A DNA stretch of 64,000 nt from Delphinus delphis (lineage: Eukaryota > Chordata > Mammalia > Artiodactyla > Delphinidae): assembly GCF_949987515.2 (NCBI RefSeq), contig NC_082684.1, positions 120,260,080 to 120,324,079 of the forward strand, read 5' to 3'. The position numbers and the translations under genes are program-made. Below are positions 10,131 to 23,297 of this stretch, one piece after another. How positions within the stretch are numbered: the first letter of the stretch is position 1; each line of letters starts with the position of its first letter. Below the pieces are notes generated by a model. The model did not search any database. It was not told the DNA's origin and saw only the letters and a program-made list of their open reading frames with translations.

Positions 10131-13100
10131 GATCTCTGCGGTCGGTCCACCCTGCTCCTTCACGTTCTGAGGCCATGAAGTTTTTCTCCCACAAGTACAT
10201 CCCCCTGCAAGGATCAGAGAAGTAGAAAAACAGGAGCGTGCAGTTTTGTTTTTAGCGAGCCTCTCACCAAATGCACTGTTTTGAGAGTTTGCTACTCACG
10301 CCCATTGTATTCAAATTCCTCGGGCATTAAAGGGGCAACTAGAATATACAAGATTTTGAAAAATGTTTAACATTCAACTCCTTTTGTGGTCTGACTTATC
10401 TTTGTTTATGTCCTGGAAGAATAAAAAATTAAGTTAAAAACATACAAACCTCACACCTAATGTGTCCCTACAGGAGATTTGGGGATCTGCCAAACCTCTC
10501 CCTCCCCCAGGCTTCCACACCTCAGGGAGTGGCCCGTAGTAAACGCAGATGCTCAGATAAAAAACGTGGGAGTTGTCTTCCATCCCATTCCCTCGTCCCT
10601 TGAATTCAGTTGTTAGCAAGCCCTGTTGGGTCTACTTCTCACATATGTCCAGATCCATTCCCTTCTTTCTCACCACCCTGCCTAGTGCAAGGTACTAGCT
10701 TCTCTTTCCTGTACAATTGCAGTACTTCCCGTGCCCCACCCCCCGATTCTCTGTTTGGCAGCCAGAGTAATTTATTTTTTGAAAAAAGGTAAATTAGAGA
10801 GTGTCTGTCCTCTGCTTGGAACCCTTCAATAGCTTCTTCTTGTGCTTGGCATGAAATCCAGAAGAACTCCTTCCCTGCATATCCCCCAATTGATCTGGCC
10901 TCTGCCATCTCAGACCACCTGGCCATTGCCCCCCCACACACACCCACCCAGCCACCCTCGCCAAACCCAGCCTCACTCTCACATCCCTCTCTCTATGTCC
11001 TTTGGGTTGCCACTGTCTGTGTTCCTACTTTATCTGTTTAATTACTCCTTTAACTTACCTGGAAGTCTCTACTGGCACTCCAGGTGTCAGAGACTCTTCC
11101 TATGTGCCTACCTTGCTCACTGTTTCATCTTTACTCCCAGAGTTGTCCAGGAGGCACCAAATGCATGCAGGTATAGAGACTGAGTGGTGAATGGACAGCC
11201 TTAACTTATTTGTGGCTTTAGACTCATGAAGGGCTTCTGTTCTCATCTGGGATTGAGAACTACACATTTCTCCAGTTTGTAGCTCTGTAATATTTTGATG
11301 TCCACAAATGCATTAAACACGTTTTGTAGGCAAACCAATATTGGTCAAGGGATGCCAATAGTGCAAAGACCATGCGCCAACCAGCTCGACCAGCCTTTTC
11401 AAAAAAGAGCTGGATGATAAGAACATTTCTAACACATTTCATTTGCAAGTGTCTTCCAGCTCTTTGGCAGTGGCAGCCCTTTCCAAGCCTCCTGAAAAGA
11501 CAACTGAGCAGGTTCAGGATGTTTCTTCCATGTCAGGAAGTTTACTTACTTAACTGTGTCCTCCCCACCAGCTGTAAGTTTCATGAACTCATGAAGCTCA
11601 CTCCCCATGGAAAGGTCCCAATAAAAACATTTGTAGAAGGAATATCAGGTTCCTTTTTTTCTTTTCCATCAATGGTGAGGTTTTAAAAATTATTAAAATA
11701 ATTACTATTGCAGGACACTTCCTGAAACCCTCTTTAGGATATATATACTATAATGTAAAGAAAACATGTAACTTGCAACCATTATTTGTTGCATTGATCG
11801 GAACCCAAAAGAAGCAGGAAGAAGCAAAGATCCTTTAGAGGGCAAAGATTGAGCAAAACTTGAGTTACTTCATCTTAAAACTTCTACCTTAGAGTCTAAG
11901 CCAAAATACAAATTATAACTGAAAAACTGTTCCAGTGGCAAAATCCTCCATTGGTAAAATGATTTTCAAAAGGAAACTGAAAATGAAAAGGGGAACAAAA
12001 TGGCTGGGTGAAGGTTGGCCTAAAATATTCTTAAGATTTTTTTTTTAACTTAAAAACATATATGGTAAGACACTTCTGTTTTCAGAAGGAACATCTACTA
12101 GCATTTGGATTTTTTAGGTGTTGTTGGGTATAATTTGTAGCTGATATCGAGAGGCGTTTGAAAGCAGATAACAACTGTGCGCCTTCGTTTCTGAATGTTG
12201 CTGTGTGATTTGGAGCCTTTATTTTAAAATGGAGATTCTGTTTTGCTACTTCTCCCTGTCCCCTCTCAAGTTGATTTTCCAGGTTTTGCAAAAGCTTTGA
12301 TTGTCTCCTAAATAGTGTCCAGATTGATCATTCCTTCCCTCCTTCTTGGACTTTTCAGGCTCCCAAACTTCAAACCTGGATTTTCCCAAGTGTGGTTTCT
12401 CTAAACCTTTTGCTCTTTAGTTCGGAAAGGTGCAGGCTCACAAAGGGCAAGACCTCTGGTTCAGGGCTTTCCCAGCCCCACCTCCCCTTGCCTATAAGAG
12501 TACAGACCACCTGGGCCAGGGGCCTGATTTCCAGGCTCTAAGATGAGAAAGTTCCGGTGCTCTCACAGCCTTGTTCCGGAGCTTATTCAGTGCCCACCCT
12601 GTTCAGGGTACCTTCTAGAACCTGCTCACTGGGGAGACAGTGGGTCTGCCCTCCAGCATTGATTTTCTGAGCTTGTGTTTTTTGGGGGTTTTTTTCTGTG
12701 TAGCATGTGGGGTCTTAGTTCCCCAACCAGGAATTGAACCCATGCCCCCTGCATTGGAAATGAGGAGTCTTAACCACTGGACCACCAAGGAAGTCCCCTT
12801 CTGAGCTTGTTAATCAGAGGGCAGGTGGGAGACCCTGCTGGCTTCCCAGTCCTCCCACTATTATTGCAAGTAAGAACCACCTCCAGTCCTATTGTAGAAA
12901 GTATCTGCAGAAACTTGACCTTGCTGGAAATCTCACAGCAACTGGGAAAAGTTGCCTGGGTGCATGTCTGTTTTTAATAGATGATGTTGTCTTAGGCATC
13001 ATTTACATGACCTTAATTTTCTTTTTGGACTACACTATCACCCTCTAATTCAGAGTTGTCTATCTCAGAGAACAGCTGCTAATTACACCATACTTTTTAT

Positions 13101-14142
13101 GTCTATACTATAGACTCCACATGAATGCTGGGAGAGACACATGCATTTCATATGGTCATCCCTTCCCATAGTGCGTTTCACCCCGGGCCCTGCCTAGTTG
13201 AGCCTGGATCTCACCCTCAAGGTGCTTCTGGTCATTTAATCAGCATAGCAGCCTGTGTCCTTGTGTCAGGGACCCAAGGTCAGTGGGAGCCCAGCATGTG
13301 AGAGCAGTGACTTGCCTCATCACAGTCTCCTTAGTCTTAGGAGATGTGTCTTAATCTAACTCAGTTTCTCTGGATAATTCTCGGCTGTGAGCGGCTGTCC
13401 TGTGTGCTGTAGGATGTTCAGCAGTGTTCCTGGCTGCTACCTGCTAAATGCCTTTAAGCACCCCCACCCCCAGAGGTGACGACCAAAAATGCCTCCAGAC
13501 ATTGCCAAAGATCCCCTGGGGTGGTGGGGGCAGGTAGAATGTAGGGAGCCCCTTTCTGTTATCTCCCAGGGCTCAAACTGACTTGGGTTCATAACCGGTA
13601 CCAGTGCCTTCCAGACCCTTCTCTTTGAGATTGCTGTGTGATTACCTCTTTGTCATTACGTGCCCACCTCTGGGCTTCCAGGAGAGTCTGTCCTGGGCAA
13701 AGGGAAGCCTTGTTTTGTGTACGTGTGTGTCTGCCCCACCCCAACTGGAGCATGAGCCCTGCAAGGAAGGAGCCTCATTTGGTTGTCTTGGTGTCACCGT
13801 GCCGGTGACTATGAATATGTGTAGATGGAGCAGTGATTGCGCCCTTTACCAGTAGGTGTTCTACAGTTGTTTGGAGTATCCGGACTCTTCTCAGGCAGAT
13901 TGGAGAAGCTGGGCAGATTGGAGCCCAGCTGTGAGGTGGGGTGGGGGAGCTCTGTCTTTTCATTGCCACCATCTGACCGGGTGTGACTGGATAGATGGAA
14001 TGTTAAGAGAAGTGTTGCAAAAAGGGGGAAGGGGAGCACCAATGCGTATTTACGTGACCTTATAAATAAGTATGTGCTTGGGTGCAGGAAGTGACTTGAC
14101 AGTTAAGAAAAGCTTTCTGACTTGATGTTTTTTCACCACTAG
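9538..14142 (+). other. LRRK1: LRRK1 intron 1
   Basis: Runs from the CpG-island donor to the acceptor 'tttttcaccactag' at 14142. The first 600 bases are still CpG-rich. Apart from the SINE at 12677-12798, no gene or clear repeat was recognised. Confidence 0.6.
12677..12798 (-). mobile_element. tRNA-derived SINE (short form)
   Basis: Reversed SINE: T/G-rich tail, 'cccaaccaggaattgaaccc' and 'ttaaccactggaccaccaag'. It is flanked by a perfect 12-bp TSD 'ttctgagcttgt' (12665-12676 and 12799-12810). Confidence 0.88.
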
Positions 14143-14293
14143 GATGAGACAGCTTTCCACTCAGCCATGACGCTGTGTCTGTGACTTGGTCCACCCTGGA
14201 CTATAAGCCATGACTTAGTCCACCCCTCAGGGAGCTGCGGCTGCTGTGACCACTGCGGGAACTGACTGGGGAGAGCGGCCACCTCAAGGCTTG
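14143..14293 (+). other. LRRK1: LRRK1 exon 2, 5'UTR part
   Basis: Begins after the acceptor AG at 14141-14142, which has a good T-rich tract, and runs to the start codon at 14294. It contains three short upstream ORFs (separate entry). The acceptor is chosen by eye; another acceptor would change how many uORFs are retained. Confidence 0.6.
14144..14218 (+). promoter_or_regulatory. LRRK1: Three upstream ORFs in the LRRK1 leader
   Basis: uORF1 is 14144-14170 (8 codons then TGA), uORF2 is 14167-14184 (5 codons then TGA, overlapping the end of uORF1 in another frame), and uORF3 is 14210-14218 (ATG ACT TAG). All end before the main start. They would be expected to lower ribosome loading on the main start if the exon begins at 14143. 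Confidence 0.55.
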
Positions 14294-14393
14294 ATGGTTG
14301 GAATGTCTCGGCGACCACCCAGCATGTACTGGTGTGTGGGGCCAGAAGGGTCAGCCGTGTGTCCAGGACACGCCATGGAGACCCATAACAGCG
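14294..14393 (+). CDS. LRRK1: LRRK1 first coding exon (N-terminus)
   Basis: Encodes the start of leucine-rich repeat kinase 1, a large ROCO protein with ankyrin repeats, LRRs, a ROC GTPase, a COR domain and a kinase domain. The segment [15 protein letters not shown] followed by AVCP and AMET closely matches the mammalian LRRK1 N-terminus as I remember it. The exon ends in one base of a Gly codon, followed by the donor GTAAGG at 14394 (phase 1), and joins GT-GCC at 56723. The first ATG has T at -3 and G at +4, a weak context. A second in-frame ATG at 14303 has G at -3 and could also be used. This part precedes the ankyrin repeats and has no known catalytic role. Confidence 0.93.
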
Positions 14394-15003
14394 GTAAGGG
14401 CAGGGCTGGCCAAGCCTGCTTTGCATGTTCTACGTACGAACAATGGGTTCTCAACCAAAGGATATAAATTGCCAATTATTTGATGAATTGTATGGTTTTT
14501 CAATATAAAACATATCATGGGATTCTCACTTAAATTCTAAACATTGAAGGAGCCATGGGACAAAATTTATGTGGACTTAAGATTTATGTGGATCTTAAGA
14601 ATCAGGGCATCATTTCATGTTTGTTAAAAAGATTTTTTTTAATGGGGATTTGGTTTTGTGTTCTCACTATACAAATAATACGTTTATTAAAGAAAAATTG
14701 AAAAAAGAAAAAAGAAGTAGAAAGAGTAATCACCCAGAGTCCCACTGCCCTAAACACAGTTAATATCTAGGTATGTTGTTTTCTAGTCAGCTTCTCTGGG
14801 CTGCAGGGACTTTGTTTTAACTTTATTTACTTATTATAGTGTATATACTTCAGTGTCCTACTTTTTTCCCCTAACTTTGTGTCAGTCACCTAGCTTGTGG
14901 GATCCAGGGAAATATCATCTTATTTGGGTGCACTGTGTAAAATGATTGACCTAATTCTTACTCTCCCACTGGATGTTTTGGGACATTTGTGTTGCTTCTA
15001 GTT

Positions 15004-15210
15004 TGTTTGTTTGTTTTTGCGGTACGCGAGCCTCTCACTGTTGTGGCCTCTCCCATTGCGGAGCACAGGCTCCGGACACGCAGGCTCAACGGCCATGGCT
15101 CACAGGCCCAGCCACTCTGCAGCATGTGGGATCTTCCCGGACCGGGGCACGAACCCGTGTCCCCTGCATCGGCAGGCAGACTCTCAACCACTGCGCCACC
15201 AGGGAAGCCC
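15004..15210 (-). mobile_element. Cetacean tRNA-derived SINE (long form)
   Basis: Reversed long-form SINE from 'gtttgtttttgcggtacgcg' through 'gggcacgaacccgtgtcccc' to 'gccaccagggaagccc'. Perfect 16-bp TSD 'tgtgttgcttctagtt' (14988-15003 and 15211-15226). The tight TSD suggests a fairly recent insertion. Confidence 0.95.
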
Positions 15211-15419
15211 TGTGTTGCTTCTAGTTGCTGACTCAGACCAAAATCATTCCATGTCCATCTTTTTATACATGGTTTTGAGATTATTTCCTTAAGATAGATT
15301 TACAGATTTGCAGGCCTATTAGATTTGAATGTTTTTAAGCCTCTTTACACATATTGCTGGATTGTTCACCAGAGTTGCATCACTTTTATCCCAAATAGGA
15401 TATCATTGATATTGTTAAC

Positions 15420-15600
15420 AGTAAATATTTGTTAAGCCCTTAGTACTTATGGGGCACTGGGTTCGGTGTCTTAGGAAATAACCTCATTTAATCCTCACGA
15501 CAACCTATAAATGGTACTTCTATCCCCATTTTATAACTGAGGAACATGAGAATAAGAGAGATGTAGAAAGTTGGTCAGGGTCAACAACCTGTAATGGGCA
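15420..15600 (-). repeat. MIR SINE
   Basis: Contains 'cctcatttaatcctcacgac' and 'atccccattttataactgag', the reverse complement of the MIR core and tail. Confidence 0.7.
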
Positions 15601-15952
15601 GAACTGCCCTTTGAACTGTGTCTTAGCCCTGGACTGTCGTCCTCAAAGTATAGGTCATCCTGTGGGATTTGAGAGGACCTGTGGGTTTGTACCTCTGTGG
15701 AGTTAGCGATTCAGTGTTGTACCTGGCTCAGTAGACATTTTGTTCAGTTACTTAGTGTTTTTTCTCCATCGAAAATGCCCAAAGTCTAACTAAGGTGATG
15801 TTTCTGAAAGGTTTCTTTACACATAAGTCAGATTATGAAATGAGAAAAGAATTTGCTTCTTGACATTGTCCAGCACTAAATGTTCCCAGAGTGTTTGACT
15901 TGCATTTTTTGAAAGGTTTTCTTTTTGTTTTTTCAGATGTATGCCTTTTTTT

Positions 15953-16187
15953 GTTTGTTTTTGTTTTTTTGTTTATTTGCGGTACGCGGCCCTCTCACTG
16001 TTGTGGCCTCTTCCGTTGCGGAGCACAGGCTCTGGACGCGCAGGCTCCGGACGCGCAGGCTCAGCCGCCATGGCTCACGGGCCCAGCCGCTCCGCGGCAT
16101 GTGGAATCTTCCCGGACCGGGGCACAAACCCGTGTCCCCTTCATCGGCAGGCGGACTCTCAACCGCTGCGCCACCAGGGAAGCCCTG
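15953..16187 (-). mobile_element. Cetacean SINE with internal 15-bp duplication
   Basis: Long-form reversed SINE with TSD 'gatgtatgcctttttt' (15937-15952 and 16188-16203). The segment 'tctggacgcgcaggc' (16031-16045) is repeated as 'tccggacgcgcaggc' (16046-16060), which lengthens the body relative to the other copies here. Confidence 0.93.
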
Positions 16188-18036
16188 GATGTATGCCTTT
16201 TTTCAGTTGCTTGTTAGGAAGGCCGTGTCTTATTAGCATGAGATCAAGGTGACGTGCGTGGAATGCTATTCCTGATTTTGGGTAGAACCTCTTTCCAGGG
16301 CACTCTCAGCTGCAGTATCCCATCTGCCTCTCCTCAGCAATCCTGAGAAATGATGGTGGGGGCAGGGATGCTGGGTCCTTCTGGGGCTCACTGGATGGGT
16401 GGCTGTGTCATCTGAAAAAGTCCCAGAGGAGACTCTGCCCCGTCCTCGTCCTGGTAAAGAGCGGTGGATCTCCACCCTGGCCCCCAGAAACACTGGGAAG
16501 TGCCTAAAGCTATCAGTGCACAGGCACCCTCAGCTCCACTGGAGCAGCATCCTGGGGGTATTTTCTAAAAGCTCTTGCCTCCCCACCTCCACGATCCTAC
16601 TGTGCAGCTGGGGTTGAGAATCAACTGGTCTAAATGATTTGGACCAGCAAATTAGAGCAGCATTTCTCAAATTGCAGTATATACTCCAGTCCCCTGGGGA
16701 TCTTGGTGAAATGCAGATTCTCATCCTGTGAGTCTGGGGGCACCGAGAATTTGCGTTTCTAACAGGCTCCCAGGTCGTGCCAGTGTTCCACCAACAGAGA
16801 GGCAAGGCTGAGACCTCAAGGTGCCCAGGAATCCTCACTGACTCTTACAGTTCCTGGGGACGTGGGTCAAGGGACCCTGGACAGACCTGGAACCAGCCCT
16901 GCCTCCAGGCCTGAGGTAGGGCAATGACCAGGGAATGTTCATGTGCACGAGAGGCCAAAGTGTTGACTCCTAGCCCTCATTTTTCTCCTTTGAGGTCTGG
17001 ATCTGAACTTTACACTACTCCTACAGCCAGTTGCCTCTCCCTGACAGCTGTGATCACCAGGTGGGAGGGAGCAGGCTCAGAATGGTCTTTTCTGCCTCAG
17101 GGGCCTCTTTCCCCAGTGGAATCTCAGGACTCCACACCTCCCTGTTCTGGCTGAGCCTCAGGACACACACAAAGCTTGAGGAGCCTATGGGAATTGTGCA
17201 GCCCCCACTGGTACTGTTCTACTGCTTAGGGCTGGAAGGTGCCGACAGGGGAGGTGGTGTCTTGTGAACCCTGATGCTCAGGGATATGTTTATGCACGGA
17301 AGAAAACACATAAACACAGAGTTGAAGAAGATGAGAAAAAAGTGACCTGAAATACATTGTAAAATTCTGTCCTATGGCTCAGCATTATGGAAATTATGAA
17401 GAAAGTACAAATTTATGCCCATTCTTCAAGAGTTGAAAGGTCCCATAGGTGGTAGCCAAGGAGCTGAGTGTGGAGGGCTTGCCCTAGGACCCCCAGGGAT
17501 GAAACCCTACAACACTCCCCTCCTGCTGGCAACGGGCTGCTTACATGGCTTAGTAGCCCGACATCAGGCCCCTCCTGGCCTCTTGCAGCTACCGTTCAGC
17601 TCACCTGAGAGCAGTGAATGAGGGCAGCAGAGGACCCACCCTGCTTTCCTGCCAGGTCCAGGGGAAGACAGTGACACCACGGGGACCTTTGTGGGTACTG
17701 GGAATGCTGAATCCATTACCTGGGCTCTGGATTAAGGAGCCATTACTAACTACCTGTAACCTAGAGTGATGTGTACTTCTGTCACTGTCTTGTTTAGAAC
17801 CCCACAGCCGGTTTATGACTGTTTCCTTTCACTGAGTGAGAAGGGGTGGGGAGACACTTCTGGGACTCATACAGTGTGATGAGGGCTCAAGAGCCTGTCT
17901 GTGGGGTTCATTAGGCCTGCATTCAATTCTTAGTTCTGGGTGACCTCAGCTGAGTGGCTCAGCCTCTCTGAACCCTGATCCAGACAGACACAGAATCTTA
18001 GTGGGATGTGCCAATCAGCATCTATTTCTGGCCTCC

Positions 18037-18053
18037 TGGCCAGCAGGGGTCTG
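18037..18053 (+). promoter_or_regulatory. CTCF-like motif
   Basis: 'tggccagcaggggtctg' resembles the CTCF core. Motif only, no score. Confidence 0.3.
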
Positions 18054-19358
18054 GGGGGGTCTCTGCTGTGTGCTCCAGTCTGCACTCTGCTTCATGTGGC
18101 TCCTAACCTCCTGAGACCAGCAGGCTGGCAGGGCGCCTTCTTCCCTGCCAGTTGCAGAGGTACAAGCGGGGAAAGCAAAAACATTCCATGTCTCTTAAGG
18201 CCTAGGCTCAGAGTGGCACGCTGTTGCCTCCATGCCTCTGCCCTTGGCCAAAGAAAGTCACATGGAGGAGCCCAAGTGAAGAGCTCCCTGCACGAGGAGG
18301 CCACAGCCAGGCTGTGGATTCAGGCAGAGGGGGAGGATTGTTGTCCATCATTCATCTACCATGATAGGAGTGGGTGGGCTTCAGTACTTTAAAATTGTAT
18401 CTTATTTATGTATTTCTATTTATTTATTTAAGCAGCCCACAGAGCTTTTCTCTCATGAAGCTTTACCTGGAGCCCCAGCCCACATAACAGCTATAACAGT
18501 GGAGTTGCTTTGATGGACAGTCGTGGAGGGGTGGGGGTGGTGAATCCCACCGCTGATCTTCACCTTGACCGCGGAGCTCTGTGGGCCCAATTTTAAAATA
18601 TCGCATGTTGGATTTCATTTTCACAAAATAGAACTATATACACCAAGACCATAGCCTGGGAGCAGGTGACACTCAAAGAGTAGCACAGTCACTGGGGATT
18701 ATAGCCACTGCTCTTTGCTTACCCATAGGGGTACAATGTGCATGCGTTCTTTTGTGGTTGTTTTGCATTACTTTTGCAACCAGAGAATAATATTGCAACT
18801 TATTTTAAAAATTGTTTTCTCTTTAAGTACGGAAGTTTTGTGATTAGGATCCAACCTGCGTACCTCCTCCCTCGTTGGGTGCTCATTTCCAAGATCAAAT
18901 TTGCTTTAACTGGCCTCTTTCCCACGAATTTCTTTCTGGATTAAATGGGGCAATATTTGACTCCAGGAACCTGCAGCTGTGCTTCCCATGGGGCCCACCC
19001 TCTGAGTTCTGTCCCCATTGGATGAGCTGGATTTTTTTCTGCCCCACCTTCTCCCCAGAGGAGTCATGCCTCCCCTCCCCTTCCCCCCAGTCCACCAGCC
19101 TCACCCCAGGGATGACCGTTGCAGACCTGATTCGCAGCACTGCCTGAGGGAAACTGATTGTCAGAAAGAGGACCAGTGGATACCCAAGTTATTCTCAATG
19201 TAGGAGCAGCTCTCTCACCTTTTAAAAATCCTTGGAAGATACCATGCTTTGGAAATAATGTTATCATTATACTTCCAAGTAGAGTTAGGAAAAGATCCAA
19301 ACTTTAATAAAATTAGTAAAAAACTAACTTTTTACCTTTGGGCTTTTGGTAGTGGTCT

Positions 19359-19380
19359 TGTGTGTGTGTGTGTGTGTGTG
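19359..19380. repeat. (TG)n microsatellite
   Basis: About eleven uninterrupted TG units. Confidence 0.9.
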
Positions 19381-22300
19381 TACTGGGTGTGTTTGTTGGT
19401 GCCTCTACCTGTTTTGACTTACACAATTCACCTTGTGCTTATTGAGAATGGTTAACCCTTTCAGCACCCATGAATATGTGAGTGCTTCTCCAACTAGTAC
19501 TGTCAGCATTCAGCTGGGCTTCGGTGCAGAAGGAATGTTTAGAGCACATGGATGGGTTCAGAGTGTGTGAGCTGAGAGAACGAGGGTCAGTGAGATACTG
19601 GGCCAGGACTGCGGACCCACCCAGTTTGACAAACATGTCATTAGACATTCTTCCACATCCGTCTCACACCAGTCAGAGTGGAAAAACCTGTCCTGTCAGC
19701 TGAGGTAAGGCTCCTGGGGAGCAGAGAAATGAGGAAACTTCTAGATAATTCAGGCTAAGAACGCTTGGTGAGACTCTTCAGGATCTCACCAAGGGTGAGA
19801 GGCGCTTGGACAGACATCACCTGAGGTGGTCCACATCCCCCACCTCTCTGTGAGTGGTCCTGACTTCCGCTGCCTGCCTCTCACAGCATGGACCAAAGAA
19901 GGAGAAGGAACATTCCAGAAGGCCTTCAAATCCTAGGTTTTTACATAGCTACTTCCAATGTCCTTTTCTTCTTCCTTTGGCTTTTTCAAATCTGTTTTGA
20001 AAATAACTTTTTAATACAAGAGCCAAGTAGATTTGCCTGAGTGGGGGCTCTGCCTGGTTTCCAGAAATAGAAAAGGAAGTGCCCCTCCAGTGGCAGCATG
20101 CTTTCTTAGTGAGCCACTGTAGGAACTCCTACAAGGGGCAGATCCATCGTTTTGTGTGCCTTTCAGAGTGTAACCACCAGCCCACATGTTAAGCTGTTCC
20201 TGGACTTGGTGTCCTGCTCATGCCTGCTGGGAGGACAGGGCTTTGCTAGGACTGTGGTCAGCAGGGTGCCCTCTCCAGCCTGGCTGCAGGAGCAGCACTG
20301 GGCCCCCCAGGGACCGTAGCCATTGTCCAGTAAGGAATCCCTTACTGAGAGAGGTGAAGAGGAGGGAAGCTGTGTGGTGGCCTAGGTCACAGGAGAAACG
20401 GCCATGGGCATCCATCCACGTGGGAGCAGTTAACACAGCTGTGCTTCATGCCTGCAAAGTCCTGCCCAATGACAGAAGCTCTGGGTTTGATGGGGCTTTT
20501 AACATTAACCTAAATCTGAGGCTTAGATCATCTGATTATTTGTTCGGAATACGCTTGCTTACTTCTAGCAACAGGGAGCTGACTTCTTCTCGAATATTCC
20601 AGCCTTTCTGTGGGCTGCTCTGTTGGGAAGTGTGTGCTGCTGCAGAGGCCAGTCCTGTCTCCACTGCCTCTAGCTCCACCTGCCTAGGCTGATTGGCATC
20701 CCTTAACCCCTTTCTTGAAATAACTAACTTTGATGCCTTGCCCTCCCTGTGGATTCCTTTTTAGGCTGAGCAAACCATCCCACTGCCTTCAAGAGCAGGC
20801 AGCCCGCAACGTTACACATTTCACTTGGATATCACCAAGCTTTTGCCTTTTAGTCTGTGGACTAACCGTTAGGCCATGACCACCTGGGCCAAGGGGAGAG
20901 CAGCCTCCCACCCCTTCCCTCCACCCTGTGTGTGGGGGCTCTCTGGAGCACCCCATCCTCCCACCCCATTCTAGGCGGCCAGAGCCTGAAGTTCACCCAG
21001 GGCCTCAGCCCACCTTCCCCTTCCCATTCCCCACATTTGCCCCTGACTCCTTCACCAGGGCAGCTACTCAGTGGCCAGGGGAGGAGATTCTCTTTCCAGC
21101 TCTGTGCCCTGGCCTCCACGAAGAGGTCAGTGGCCTGTGAGCAGGTGCCTGCGTGGACGTCCCCAGGCCCCAGTGCAGAGGGATAAGGATTTTCTCCCAC
21201 TTCCCTGGTTTCCTGGTCCACATCAGCCAGACTCTGAAGAAGCCATAACTGGGATTTTTATGAAATTCTTTAACTCTGGGAATTGAGAGAACTAAATAAC
21301 ATATAAATTATCACACCCGATAACATTTAAGTCCAAACTCTAGTATATTGATTTCACACACATATTCAGGAACTCTGATGAACGAAAATAGGGGCTTCCA
21401 ATATTCCTTAGAATTCCCAGTTCTGAGTCTGTTCACCATCCTAGCCGCCCCTGTGTTCAGTTCCTCCAGATTCTACTTAACCATCTTGCTATTTATTGAC
21501 ATTTGTTATAAAGAATAAAAGATAAAAAAGCAAAAAACAGAAGTGTGCATCTCAAGCAGTACAATCCTTCCTAAGCCCATAACCCTAATGTTATAGAAGG
21601 AATCACACATTAGTTAGAAATTATATTTTCAATTGTAAATAACTTTTTAGGACTGTACTTCATTTTGCTAATTCTTGCTATGTTTGTGCCTCGCAGCTTT
21701 TATGTCATCTACATTGTCCAGCATCCAGTGGCCAGGCATGTCACCAGGTGTTGGTTTAAAATCAATTGCTTACCTATTCATTTCAGGAGAACCAAAGCCA
21801 AAAATAACTTAGTTGGGGCACTTTGAATTTTTCAGCAAATAGAGATATTTAAAGGCATTGAAAAATTTAGTCCATTATTTTGAATGTAGAACCAAGTGAT
21901 GATGCAAATTTGAGGTTAGAATTTGAATACATTTTGTATTCAAGAATGACATTCTTCAAGTTCCTTTTAGTAGCTCATTTTGGACTTCAGATGGCCCTGT
22001 GAGCTCTTAGACAGGTAGGTGGCCACAAGTGGCCTACACCTGGGAGTTAGAGGTAGAAGAGGCCAGGGCAGACCCTTCAGGCTGTTTGCACCCCTCCCTT
22101 CTGCTCTCAGAATCAAAAGCCTCCAATGGGTGGTCACCCGTGTCCCCATGCAAACATCACCAGCACTTCTGGGTTCAAAAGCAAAAAACAAGCAAAGAAC
22201 CCCTGCCTGATAGCGGGCAGGGGCCTCCCCGAAGTTATGAAAAAGTTACTTGTGTGTAATCACACACATTCTCATATAAAATCAAATGCCATCCTGCCCA

Positions 22301-23085
22301 GGTGACCACTGTTAGCTGAGTGTGCTTCTTTTCCATCCTCTTCCTACACTCATGTCCACACACACACAATTCTTTTTTGTGTATATTTCTGGGTTTACAT
22401 GCATGATATTGAATTGTACATGCGTTGTGCAACTTTTGTTTACTTGAGTGATGTACGTCTTGGAGTCTTTTTCATTTGCATCAAGTTCCATAGTGTAAAT
22501 ACAACAATATTTATTTAATCAATCTGCTATTAAGGTGCCTTTAGATTCTTTCCATATTTTGCTTCTTACCATAAGAGTTGAGTATACCCCAGCAGAATGG
22601 CAGGATCAAAGAGTAAGCACATTAAAAATTATCAAAGTAATACACAGCCCTGGTTAAGGAAGCAAGTGATACAGATGGACTATAAGGCAAAGCCCCAGTG
22701 GCAGCTCCCAAAAATGTCTCTATTTCCTGTTTCTGGTTCTAGTTCTTCAGGTCATCACCATTTCTCTACATAAAGAATATGCCTGCACATTTCTCTTGCT
22801 CCATCCGTTGAGACAGAGTCTGCTGCCTGCCTGCCAGCCTGCCACGATAGAGGACGATTTCTTTCCCCTTGCACCACACCTCCCAGATGCTCCCTCCCAC
22901 TTAATTCTATCAGTGTGGACTCATCTCTGGGTTGCTTTTGCAACATTAAATGATATGTTCTCATTGCTATGACTTGGCCTGGGAACTCAGTGTCATCCAT
23001 GTTCTGTGGGGCTCAGGAGACGCACACCTCTTCCCTACTTTTTACCTCCACCTGGTTCCCACCTCTTACTCAGAACTCTTATTTT

Positions 23086-23297
23086 TTTTTATTTTTTTAT
23101 TTTTTTGCGGTACGCGGGCCTCTCACTGTTGTGGCCTCTCCTGTTGCAGAGCACAGGCTCCGGACACTCAGGCTCAGTGGCCATGGTTCACAGGCCCAGC
23201 CGCTCCGCGGCATGTGGGATCTTCCCGAACCGGGGCACGAACCCGTGTCCCCTGCATCGGCAGGCGGACTCTCAACCACTGTGCCACCAGGGAAGCC
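23086..23297 (-). mobile_element. Cetacean tRNA-derived SINE (long form)
   Basis: Reversed SINE with T-rich tail, 'tttttgcggtacgcgggcct' and a 'gccaccagggaagcc' end. TSD 'cagaactcttatttt' at 23071-23085 and 23298-23312. Confidence 0.95.

Noticed and set aside
9258..10163. Several long overlapping open frames on both strands of the CpG island
   Set aside because: High GC removes stop codons. No homology is recognisable, and frames overlap on both strands, so they are treated as shadows of the promoter/5'UTR region.
18006..18392. 128-codon + strand frame
   Set aside because: No domain or homologue recognised; chance frame in intron sequence.
20186..20692. 168-codon + strand frame in intron 2
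   Set aside because: Low-complexity Ser/Cys/Trp-rich composition, no domain, no splice context. Treated as chance.
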